A DNA stretch of 64,000 nt, taken from the NCBI GenBank assembly GCA_007132975.1, contig SLNO01000046.1:1-64000 (forward strand), in the 5' to 3' direction. Every line of letters begins with the position of its first letter. Within the stretch, counting starts at the first letter, position 1. Position numbers and translations under genes: made by a program. Below, one piece after another: positions 56,856 to 64,000 of this stretch. This DNA comes from Balneolales bacterium (GTDB lineage Bacteria > Bacteroidota > Rhodothermia > Balneolales > Natronogracilivirgulaceae). The notes under the pieces were generated by a model. The model saw only the letters and a list, made by a program, of their open reading frames with translations, had not been told where the DNA came from and did not search any database.

Positions 56856-57927
56856 CGCTGACCGGAAAACGCTCCTTGACTGGTACCGTCGCATGCGCCG
56901 CGACCTGCCCTGGCGCCGGACCGGCGACCCCTACCGCATCTGGATCTCCGAGATCATGCTCCAGCAGACTCGGGTGGATCAGGTCCTGCCCTACTACCAG
57001 CGCTTCATGGCACGATTCCCCGATGTCACCTCGCTGGCCCGAGCCGACCTGGACGAGGTGCTCCGGCTGTGGGAAGGCCTGGGCTACTACTCCCGCGCGC
57101 GCAATATGCACAAAGCCGCCCGCCAGATCGTTGACCGACACGCAGGCCGCTTCCCCGACACCCACGAAGAGGCAATCGCCCTGCCGGGCATCGGTCCCTA
57201 CACCGCCGCCGCAATACTCAGCATCGCCTTTGGCCAGCCATGGCCCGTGGTGGACGGCAACGTCATACGCGTGATCAGCCGGCTGTTCGGCATCGGGGAG
57301 GATGTGCGGCTGGGTTCGGTGCAAAAGACCATCGCCCGTCACGCCGCGGAACTCCTTGACCGCGAAAATCCCGCCGATTTCAACCAGGCGATGATGGAAC
57401 TGGGCGCCACCGTGTGCACCCCGGCCGCCCCGTCCTGCTCGTCCTGCCCGCTTCAGGAGCGGTGCCACGCCTTCCGGCACAACGCCACTGATCAATACCC
57501 GTACAAATCCCCGGCCAGAAAACGTCCGCACCACCACATTGCCATTGGGGTGGTACGCGATACCAGCGGACGCCTGCTCATCGCCCGGCGCCCCGATCAC
57601 GCCATGCTGGGCGGACTCTGGGAGTTCCCCGGCGGCAAGCAGGAAAAAGGCGAGGCCCTGCGCGATACCGTGCGCCGCGAACTTGGTGAGGAACTCGGGG
57701 TGGATGTGGATGTGGCCCCCAAGCCGTTCCGGGTAGTTCGCCACGCCTACAGCCACTTTACCATCACGCTCCACGCATTCCACGCGACATTGAAGGACGG
57801 CTCCCCGCATCCCGAAGCACAAAACGGTGAACCGCTTCGCTGGGTGGCCTCCGATGAACTCACCGAGTACGCTTTTCCGAAAGCCAACCGCTTGATCACC
57901 GAGACACTTATGGAACAGGGCAGCTGA
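56845..57927 (+). CDS. mutY: A/G-specific adenine glycosylase
   Basis: Base-excision repair enzyme removing A mispaired with 8-oxoG or G. 360 residues. The helix-hairpin-helix motif is ALPGIGPYTAAAI with catalytic Asp in VVDGNVIRV. The [4Fe-4S] cluster ligands are C-X6-C-X2-C-X5-C (CTPAAPSCSSCPLQERC). The C-terminal NUDIX-like domain has GLWEFPGGKQEKGE. The GTG start at 56845 lies inside the upstream gene, so the two are translationally coupled. The stop overlaps the start of the next gene (TGATG). Confidence 0.96.
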   Translation: MLTDADRKTLLDWYRRMRRDLPWRRTGDPYRIWISEIMLQQTRVDQVLPYYQRFMARFPDVTSLARADLDEVLRLWEGLGYYSRARNMHKAARQIVDRHAGRFPDTHEEAIALPGIGPYTAAAILSIAFGQPWPVVDGNVIRVISRLFGIGEDVRLGSVQKTIARHAAELLDRENPADFNQAMMELGATVCTPAAPSCSSCPLQERCHAFRHNATDQYPYKSPARKRPHHHIAIGVVRDTSGRLLIARRPDHAMLGGLWEFPGGKQEKGEALRDTVRRELGEELGVDVDVAPKPFRVVRHAYSHFTITLHAFHATLKDGSPHPEAQNGEPLRWVASDELTEYAFPKANRLITETLMEQGS

Positions 57928-58982
57928 TGGCGACGCGCAGATCGGCCCGCAAACACGGCAACAAACGATCGGCCCGCAACGCCCGCGACGCTCGACCGGA
58001 TGAAGCCCGGCTCCTCCCGCTTCCGGACGAACGGCTTACGGAGTTGCGGCAGTTCCTGGATCCTGTGATCGGACAGGTGGAGGAACCGGGATACGTTGCC
58101 ACTGATCCGGTCGCTTTCATGCATCAGTTTGACAGCGCAGAGGACAAAAACCTCGCCGGCTTCCTCGCGGCGCTTATGGCCTGGGGGCGCCGCGATATCG
58201 TCATGGCCAAAGTCGGCAACCTGCTGGAACGCTTCGGAACCAATCCCGCCGATTTCATCGGCAATCTCACCAGCCGCGACGAGCAACGGCTCGAAGGGTT
58301 CCGGCACCGGACTTTCACCGCCGACGATGTGCGGTGGCTTCTTCGGGCGCTTTCACGGATTCTGAATCAATTTGGTAGTTTTGAACAGTTCTGGGTGGAT
58401 TGTCATTTCCAAAGCCTTGGCGACAGGCGCGCTGGAAACCGCGCTGAAAGCCGCAACATAATATCATCCACCGAAATCCACACTGCAAACCTCTCGGGAA
58501 GTCACACCGAAAGCCGCACCGCTATCCGCATCAGGAAGTCCACCAAAAGCCACATCCATATCCACCCTGAAGCTGCCAGGCTTCTCACCGAGTTCCATGA
58601 GCGCTTTTTTGAGCTGATCCCCGAAGGCCCGCAACGGGTCCGGAAACACCTGGCCACACCGGTGAAAAACAGCTCCTGCAAACGGTTATGGCTCTATCTG
58701 CGCTGGACACTCCGCCGGGAAAGCTGCGTGGATCCCGGGACCATGTCGTTCATGCCGCCCTCCGGGCTGATGATCCCGCTGGATGTGCACGTGGCCCGCT
58801 ACGCCCGTATGTTCGGCCTTATCACCCGCAGGGCCAACGACTGGAAGGCCGTGTCGGAACTCACAACGCGCCTGCGCCTGATGGATGCCGCTGATCCTGC
58901 GAAATATGATTATGCCCTGTTCGGCCTTGGCATCCGCGATATCCCCATCCCGCCCGAATTCGTGATCAACCCGCGTGTGTGA
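57927..58982 (+). CDS. TIGR02757 (DUF2400) family protein with an insertion
   Basis: A 351-residue protein of a conserved family of unknown function. Matching segments are FLAALMAWGRRDIVMAKV, RVRKHLATPVKNSSCKRLWLYLRWTLRR, GLMIPLDVHVARYARMFGLITRRANDWKAV, and the C-terminal YDYALFGLGI. Compared with the family's usual ~250 residues it has an Arg/Lys/Ser/Thr/His-rich N-terminal extension and an insertion of about 55 residues (158-213, bases 58398-58565). It starts on the last base of mutY's stop codon, so translation is coupled. Confidence 0.85.
   Translation: MATRRSARKHGNKRSARNARDARPDEARLLPLPDERLTELRQFLDPVIGQVEEPGYVATDPVAFMHQFDSAEDKNLAGFLAALMAWGRRDIVMAKVGNLLERFGTNPADFIGNLTSRDEQRLEGFRHRTFTADDVRWLLRALSRILNQFGSFEQFWVDCHFQSLGDRRAGNRAESRNIISSTEIHTANLSGSHTESRTAIRIRKSTKSHIHIHPEAARLLTEFHERFFELIPEGPQRVRKHLATPVKNSSCKRLWLYLRWTLRRESCVDPGTMSFMPPSGLMIPLDVHVARYARMFGLITRRANDWKAVSELTTRLRLMDAADPAKYDYALFGLGIRDIPIPPEFVINPRV
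58398..58565 (+). repeat. Degenerate repeat insertion in the TIGR02757 gene
   Basis: The insertion reads in frame without stop and contains degenerate copies of a GAAAGCCGCA / AAAAGCCACATCC-type unit. At protein level it is rich in Ser, Thr, Arg, Ile and His, unlike the flanks. It adds about 55 residues in a region that is short in other family members as I recall them. Confidence 0.4.
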
Positions 58983-59066
58983 CGGCACGGCCGTATCCAA
59001 TTTGGTCGACAGGACGTGTGGTGAATGGCCGGAGATGCCATTCTGCCAAACGGACGCGGCGTTCGG

Positions 59067-61133
59067 TTATGCCCTGGCCAGGACTTCCTCCAGAGCAGCA
59101 TCGAACCGGCCCTGGACCTCTTCCAGGCGGGCTGCGGCCTCCGTCCAGTTGTCCCAGCTGCGCTCCAGGCGGCGTTCCAGGTCGCCATGGCGCTTGAGCA
59201 CGGACTGGGCATCACCCGACTCATAAAATTCGGGATCGGCCAGCTGCTGTTCGATTTCGGCTTTCTCGTTTTCCATGAGGTCGATTTCCTCTTCCAGGCG
59301 CGCCAATTTCGTTTTGAGCGGTTTCATATCCCGGCTGAACCGGTTGCGCAGTTCAGCTTCGGCGCGCTTGAGTTCCCTGGACTTGGGTCCGCTGCCTCCC
59401 GCATCCTTTTCAACCCGGGATGCGCCCGGCTCGCGGCCCTGAGCGGCCTGTCCCTGAGCCGGATCTGCAGCCGCGGCCCCTCCGGTCTCCCCGGCCGCTT
59501 TCTGTTCGCGGAATTTCCACTCATAATAGCTGAAATCGCCCGGGTATTCGAACAGCCGGCCGTCGCCCACGCGCCAGACCTTGTTGGCGAACCCGCTGAG
59601 GAAGTAGCGGTCGTGGCTAACGGCCACAACCGTTCCCTGGTACTGCTCAAGCGCCCTGAGCAGTACCTTCTTGGAGCGAATGTCCAAGTGGTTGGTCGGC
59701 TCATCCAGAATGAGCAGGTTGGCCGGTTCCAGCAGGCTTTTGGCAAGCGCCAGACGGCTACGTTCGCCCCCGCTCAGCACCCCGACCTGCTTGAAGACAT
59801 CGTCGCCTGAAAACAGGAAGGCTCCGAGGATGCCACGGATCCGGGATCTCGCCTCTGAAGTCCTGGCCGAGGCCTCCATCTCCTCCAGCACTGTCCGTTC
59901 CGATGTGAGCACATCGGCCAGATGCTGGGCGAAGAAGGTCATGATGACATTGTGCCCGGGCACCCGTTCACCGTCAAACGGTTCGGTCCCGTTAATAATG
60001 CGGGCCAGTGTCGATTTTCCGGCGCCGTTTGCCCCAACCAAAGCAATCTTGTCACCGCGTTCGATGGCCACGTCCTGGTTTTGTGTAAAAACGGCAACCG
60101 GCTCCTCCCGGTCAGTTCGGTAGGTCTTGTTCAGACCGCGCAGCTCCATGACCTGCACTCCGCACGAAGGCGGATCGGGAAATCGAAAATCTATGGAGGT
60201 TGTGTCCTCCTCGGGCATTTCGATGCGCTCGGTCTTCTCAAGCTGCTTGATCCGGCTCTGCACCTGCCGCGCCTTGGTTGCCTTTGCCCGGAACCGGTTG
60301 ATGAACCGTTCGGCCTGCTCCAGTTCACGCTGCTGGTTTTCCCAAGCCTGGCGCTGCAGTTCAAGCTGCTGCTGATACTGCTTTTCATAGGCATCATAGT
60401 TGCCCTTGTAGAGCGAAAGGCGGCGGTTTTCGAGTGCAGCGATATGCGTGACCATTCGGTTCAGGAACATCTGGTCGTGGCTGACGATCCAGATAGCCCC
60501 GGGGTATCCAGGGAGGTACCGCTCCAGCCAGTCGATGCTGTCGATATCAAGGTGGTTTGTTGGCTCATCGAGAAGCAGGATATCAGGCGCCTCGAGAAGC
60601 AGCCGTGCCAGGAGCGCTCGCATCTGCCACCCGCCGCTGAAGGTATGCAGCGGCTCATCCAGTTCATCCGGTGCAAATCCCAGTCCTCTGAGCGTCTCCT
60701 CGACCCTTGCCTGGCGCTTGCCTCCATCCAGCATTTCGAAACGGTTCTGAAGGGCCTCCAGCGTCGACAGAAGTTTCGGGTACGCCGTGTCGTCATAAGA
60801 ATCCAGCTGACCGATGGCCGTTGTTGTTTCCGCAATCCTGCGCTCCAGGTCGTTGGCCTCTCCAAAAGCCTGCAGCACCATCGAACGCACCGTCTCCTGG
60901 CGTGAAACTTCCAATGATTCCTGCTGAAGATAGCCGATCCTGGTCCCCGAAGACCATTCGCAGGCGCCTTCGTCCGGTGTGAGCGCACCGGTCATGATGC
61001 GCAACAAGGTCGTTTTTCCCGCGCCATTTGGCCCGATCAGGCCGATCCGGTCCCCTTTTTTGAATGTGAGGGAAACCTTATCGAAAAGACAGCGATTTGA
61101 TATAAAAAATGTTATATTATGAAGTCTATACAT
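59067..61133 (-). CDS. ABC-F family ATPase
   Basis: A 688-residue protein with two ABC domains and no membrane helix. Walker A motifs are GPNGAGKTT (first) and GANGAGKST (second); signature motifs FSGGWQMR and LSGGERSRL; Walker B LLLDEPTNHLD and LILDEPTNHLD. A linker of about 80 residues separates the domains. The C-terminal ~130 residues are a Lys/Glu-rich coiled coil. ABC-F proteins act on ribosomes; the long C-terminal domain resembles the YheS/Uup types, but I cannot fix the subfamily. It is divergent from rpsU with 46 bases between the starts. Confidence 0.92.
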   Translation of the reverse strand: MYRLHNITFFISNRCLFDKVSLTFKKGDRIGLIGPNGAGKTTLLRIMTGALTPDEGACEWSSGTRIGYLQQESLEVSRQETVRSMVLQAFGEANDLERRIAETTTAIGQLDSYDDTAYPKLLSTLEALQNRFEMLDGGKRQARVEETLRGLGFAPDELDEPLHTFSGGWQMRALLARLLLEAPDILLLDEPTNHLDIDSIDWLERYLPGYPGAIWIVSHDQMFLNRMVTHIAALENRRLSLYKGNYDAYEKQYQQQLELQRQAWENQQRELEQAERFINRFRAKATKARQVQSRIKQLEKTERIEMPEEDTTSIDFRFPDPPSCGVQVMELRGLNKTYRTDREEPVAVFTQNQDVAIERGDKIALVGANGAGKSTLARIINGTEPFDGERVPGHNVIMTFFAQHLADVLTSERTVLEEMEASARTSEARSRIRGILGAFLFSGDDVFKQVGVLSGGERSRLALAKSLLEPANLLILDEPTNHLDIRSKKVLLRALEQYQGTVVAVSHDRYFLSGFANKVWRVGDGRLFEYPGDFSYYEWKFREQKAAGETGGAAAADPAQGQAAQGREPGASRVEKDAGGSGPKSRELKRAEAELRNRFSRDMKPLKTKLARLEEEIDLMENEKAEIEQQLADPEFYESGDAQSVLKRHGDLERRLERSWDNWTEAAARLEEVQGRFDAALEEVLARA

Positions 61134-61179
61134 AAACGTTTTTCAACAACTGAAACAATCCTAGAATCACTGATACCAC

Positions 61180-61377
61180 ATGCTCGGAGTAAAAGTTAAA
61201 GATAACGAAAGCATCGATCGTGCCATAAACCGTTTCAAGAAAATGATGACCCGCTCCCGCATCCTCATGGAGTACAAAGAGCGCCAGCAGTTTCTGAAGC
61301 CCTCGGAACTGCGCCGTGAAGCGCACAAAAAGAGTGTCCGCGAAGAGCGCAAACGCCGCCGCGACGAATGGAGATGA
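61180..61377 (+). CDS. rpsU: 30S ribosomal protein S21
   Basis: Small ribosomal subunit protein of 65 residues. Typical features are GVKVKDNESIDRAINRFKK, the basic central helix and the C-terminal HKKSVREERKRRRDEWR. The ATG at 61180 is correct for the family. Confidence 0.93.
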   Translation: MLGVKVKDNESIDRAINRFKKMMTRSRILMEYKERQQFLKPSELRREAHKKSVREERKRRRDEWR

Positions 61378-61529
61378 TCCTGACCCGGTTGGATGCGTAA
61401 TCTGGCCGGCTCGCCCCCAGCCTTTTCCATGCCATAGCATCCAAGCCATAGCGGCGACTGCCAAGTCGCCCGGCGCCCTTTCCCACAGTGCCCTTCAACT
61501 ATCGGGCTTTCAGGCCGCATTGCAGATAC

Positions 61530-62906
61530 CTAACCGCCATCCAGTCCACTTTTCCTCAGGGCATCGGTAATACCGGCAACAGCACTGACCCTGATTTTCC
61601 GCCTTTCTCCCTTGTAGCCGGACGGCACTACAGCCTGACTGAAGCCCATCGCTTCGGCCTCGTCCAGCCTTCTGTCCAGCTGCACAACCCTTCTTACTTC
61701 AGCTCCCAGCCCCACTTCACCGATCATCACCACCGGCTCGCCTGCCGCTTTTCCCGACAGAGAAGAGACCAGAGCGGCGGCAACGCCCAGATCGCAGGCT
61801 GTTTCGGTCAGTTTAAGTCCGCCCGCAACATTCAGAAAGACGTCGTGTTGCCCAAATTGCCATCCGCACCGTTTTTCAAGGACTGCCAGCAGCAGAGATA
61901 GCCTCCTGTGGTCAAAGCCGGATGCTGTGCGCTGAGGCATGCCATAGGATGTGGGGGTGACCAGGGCCTGGATCTCGATAAGCAGCGGACGGGTTCCCTC
62001 CATGGAACATACCACAGCGTTGCCGCTCACGGACGGATCGAACTCTGACAGAAAGAGCTCTGATGGATTTACGACCTCCCGCAGGCCACTGCTCTCCATT
62101 TCAAAAATTCCCACTTCCTGTGCGGGTCCAAACCTGTTTTTAAGCGTTCTGAGTATCCGGTGATGCGACTGCTTGTCACCTTCAAACTGCAGGACGGTAT
62201 CCACCATATGTTCAAGGATACGGGGGCCGGCAAGATCTCCTTCCTTGGTGACATGACCGATCGCTATCACGGTAATATTTTCCTGTTTGGCGAGCTGCAT
62301 GATCAGTGCGGCACACTCGCGGATTTGCGCCGTTGTGCCCGGCATGCTCTGCAAGGCGCTGTGGTAGACCGTCTGGATGGAGTCGATGATCAGCAATCCC
62401 GGTTTTTCTTTTCGCGCGGTTTCCACAACCTGCATGATCTCCGTTTCGGTATACAGGTGAAGATGGGCCGGGTTCACATCCAGCCGGCCGGCACGCTGCC
62501 TGATCTGTGCCAGTGACTCCTCGCCTGAGACGTACAGCGCCTTATGTCCGGAAAGCAGGGACACCCATTGCAGCGCAAGAGTGCTTTTCCCGATTCCGGG
62601 ATCCCCGCCCAGCAGAATGAACGATCCCGGCATCATTCCACCGCCTAACACCCGGTCCAGCTCCGCCATACCGGTAACCACGCGGTCTGCCTCGGTCGCG
62701 GGTATTTTATCAAGCGTCACCGGCACGGGGGCCGCCCTGCCGTCTGATCTGAGCCTTGCCTTGTGCTCCCGGTGCCCGTTTTCTTCAGGCAAAACTATCT
62801 CTTCAAGCGTATTCCATTGGGAGCAGGCTCCACAGGCGCCCAGCCACTGCGATGATTCCCATCCGCAGCTGGAGCAGACGTATCTGGTGCGTTTCTTCCG
62901 GGGCAT
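61530..62906 (-). CDS. radA: DNA repair protein RadA
   Basis: Recombination ATPase that drives branch migration, 458 residues. The N-terminal zinc finger is CSSCGWESSQWLGACGAC. The RecA-like ATPase domain has Walker A GGDPGIGKST and the RadA-specific KNRFG motif. The C-terminal domain is Lon-protease-like (GEVGLGAEVRRVVQLDRRLDEA). It starts three bases after the preceding gene's stop, as an operon. Confidence 0.97.
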   Translation of the reverse strand: MPRKKRTRYVCSSCGWESSQWLGACGACSQWNTLEEIVLPEENGHREHKARLRSDGRAAPVPVTLDKIPATEADRVVTGMAELDRVLGGGMMPGSFILLGGDPGIGKSTLALQWVSLLSGHKALYVSGEESLAQIRQRAGRLDVNPAHLHLYTETEIMQVVETARKEKPGLLIIDSIQTVYHSALQSMPGTTAQIRECAALIMQLAKQENITVIAIGHVTKEGDLAGPRILEHMVDTVLQFEGDKQSHHRILRTLKNRFGPAQEVGIFEMESSGLREVVNPSELFLSEFDPSVSGNAVVCSMEGTRPLLIEIQALVTPTSYGMPQRTASGFDHRRLSLLLAVLEKRCGWQFGQHDVFLNVAGGLKLTETACDLGVAAALVSSLSGKAAGEPVVMIGEVGLGAEVRRVVQLDRRLDEAEAMGFSQAVVPSGYKGERRKIRVSAVAGITDALRKSGLDGG

Positions 62907-62909
62907 GTG

Positions 62910-63998
62910 TCACTTCCTGTTATTACCGTTTTTTCTGGCGTTAACACTCTTATTGAAATACCAGCTCATGGCCATGAGTCCGGCCCCGACAACCAGGTAG
63001 AAGCTGATCAGGCGCCACATGAAAACGGCGATGCCCAGAAACTCGATCCGCGGCATCAACGAGCCCTGGAAAAGCGCAAAAAGTCCCTCCAGCCCCCCGC
63101 TTCCGCCCGGTGTTGGCATAAACATGCCTGCCAGGGTCATGGCCATCCCCCTGAGGAAGGACAGCACCACATCGGCCGGAACAAAACTCAGCACCACAAT
63201 GGCTGGAAGCAGCGCCTTGGCCAGCCAGGCAAGCGTTGAAAGGATAAAGGCTTTTACGACAAATGACTTCGGCTTCTTCCTGAGTTCATGGGAGTAGGCC
63301 TCCAGCTCCTCCGCCTCCCTTGCAACCTTGTAGCGGTACTTCCGCAGGAAAGGCAAACTGAAGACAAAATTGACCGCACGCTTGAGGATGTAGGGGTTCC
63401 GAAAGACACCGTAGGTAAGGAACAGTGAGTAAACCAGAAGCAGTACGTAGATTATGGCCATGGCGCCATGCCCGACCCATCCGGCATTTTCCGGAACTAC
63501 GGGTAGGAAAAAACCGACGATCATGAGCATGGGAATAATGAACACCAGCAGCAGCTGGTCCAGCATGATGCCGTAGATGACAATGGCGCTGGACTGTCCC
63601 AGCGAAAGGTTTTCCCGTGTCATGGTGTACGTGGCCATGGGTCCGCCACCGATAGTGGACGGGGTTACCGAGGAGGTAAACTCCCAGCTCAGCACCACCC
63701 GCAACGAAGCGATCCAGGAGAGGCGCTGTTCGGATAGATAACGGATCTTGGCACTCAGAAACCAAATTCGCAACCCCACCACAAACAGAGCTATGAAGAG
63801 GCCTGGGGTCCTGTTCCAGTAAAGCCTGTCGAAAAGCCCCGGCGAGTAGGTCCACCAGATAAGCAGTCCCATGCTGGTGAGGCTGAGCAGGATGGAAAAG
63901 ACCAGATATTTACCAGAAAGCTGGGGGGAAAAACGATCATTTACCTGCTCACCTTCGGCAGCCGTTGTCTGTGTGATATGGTTCTTATCAGTTGACAA
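62910..63998 (-). CDS. Flippase-like / LPG-synthase-type transmembrane protein (possibly 5'-truncated)
   Basis: A 362-residue polytopic membrane protein of the UPF0104/lysylphosphatidylglycerol synthase transmembrane family, with about eight helices and the motif SVTPSTIGGGPMATYTM and a second MPTPGGSGGLEG. Homologues lack the C-terminal synthase domain and act as putative lipid flippases. The first visible codon is a TTG at 63998, so the true start may be outside the window. It precedes radA by three bases. Confidence 0.78.
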   Translation of the reverse strand: MSTDKNHITQTTAAEGEQVNDRFSPQLSGKYLVFSILLSLTSMGLLIWWTYSPGLFDRLYWNRTPGLFIALFVVGLRIWFLSAKIRYLSEQRLSWIASLRVVLSWEFTSSVTPSTIGGGPMATYTMTRENLSLGQSSAIVIYGIMLDQLLLVFIIPMLMIVGFFLPVVPENAGWVGHGAMAIIYVLLLVYSLFLTYGVFRNPYILKRAVNFVFSLPFLRKYRYKVAREAEELEAYSHELRKKPKSFVVKAFILSTLAWLAKALLPAIVVLSFVPADVVLSFLRGMAMTLAGMFMPTPGGSGGLEGLFALFQGSLMPRIEFLGIAVFMWRLISFYLVVGAGLMAMSWYFNKSVNARKNGNNRK

Positions 63999-64000
63999 AG

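Noticed and set aside
56818-57822. 334-codon open frame on the minus strand opposite mutY
   Set aside because: mutY has all its motifs. The high GC of this region lengthens antisense frames, and the product has no recognisable features.
59922-60905. 327-codon open frame on the plus strand opposite the ABC-F gene
   Set aside because: Antisense to a clear ABC-F ATPase with all its motifs; no domain is seen.
1-64000. Search for tRNA, rRNA, insertion sequences and integrases
   Set aside because: No tRNA-like cloverleaf, rRNA segment, transposase or integrase was recognised by reading; small or degenerate elements could have been missed.

Overview
The window most likely comes from a marine or saline member of the Rhodothermota/Balneolota-Bacteroidota group. 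The reasons are a SusC/SusD pair, several secreted proteins ending in a type IX secretion (T9SS) sorting domain with the NYPNPFNP motif, an E1 alpha/beta fusion dehydrogenase, a serine palmitoyltransferase for sphingolipids, Shine-Dalgarno-poor starts, and a cytochrome oxidase subunit I carrying the YSHPAVY variant known from Rhodothermus-type caa3 (A2) oxidases. This is inferred from gene content only. No rRNA or tRNA gene was seen.

Layout. 1-2394: end of a caa3-type cytochrome oxidase operon (subunit I cut by the window edge, then III and IV). 2395-42582: a locus of about 40 kb for beta-1,3-glucan (laminarin-type) use. It holds a LacI regulator, a TIM-barrel glycosidase lipoprotein, a broken GH16 gene, an intact GH16 with sorting domain, SusD and SusC, a sugar porter, three GH17 proteins (two without signal peptide, one lipoprotein), two GPH-type symporters, two very large GH94/GH149-like phosphorylases, a GH16 lipoprotein, a carbohydrate-binding lipoprotein, a glycosidase joined to an outer-membrane beta-barrel, a T9SS-secreted carbohydrate-binding protein and a GH3 beta-glucosidase. 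42663-46325: a divergent tagaturonate-epimerase-family protein and the heme A pathway genes ctaA and ctaB. 46597-55199: fumC, the E1 fusion, and a probable ceramide/glycosphingolipid set (GNAT acyltransferase, serine palmitoyltransferase, GT4 glycosyltransferase, NAD-dependent epimerase). 55212-63998: housekeeping genes of visibly higher GC (beta-propeller protein, mutY, a TIGR02757 protein, ABC-F ATPase, rpsU, radA, a flippase-like membrane protein).

How the glucan genes may work together (inference). Secreted and surface GH16 and GH17 enzymes cut beta-1,3-glucan. SusC/D, and possibly the glycosidase-barrel fusion, bring oligosaccharides through the outer membrane. GPH symporters bring them through the inner membrane. 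Inside, the phosphorylases release glucose 1-phosphate, while cytoplasmic GH17 and GH3 enzymes process the rest and save ATP relative to pure hydrolysis. Two identical LacI-type operators, one before susC and one before the T9SS binding protein, and a degenerate copy before lacI, suggest local control. The long minus-strand operon (31678 to 16974) contains three copies of a structured intercistronic element with a conserved loop. Decay is also visible: one GH16 gene has three lesions and an orphan sorting-domain fragment remains beside another.
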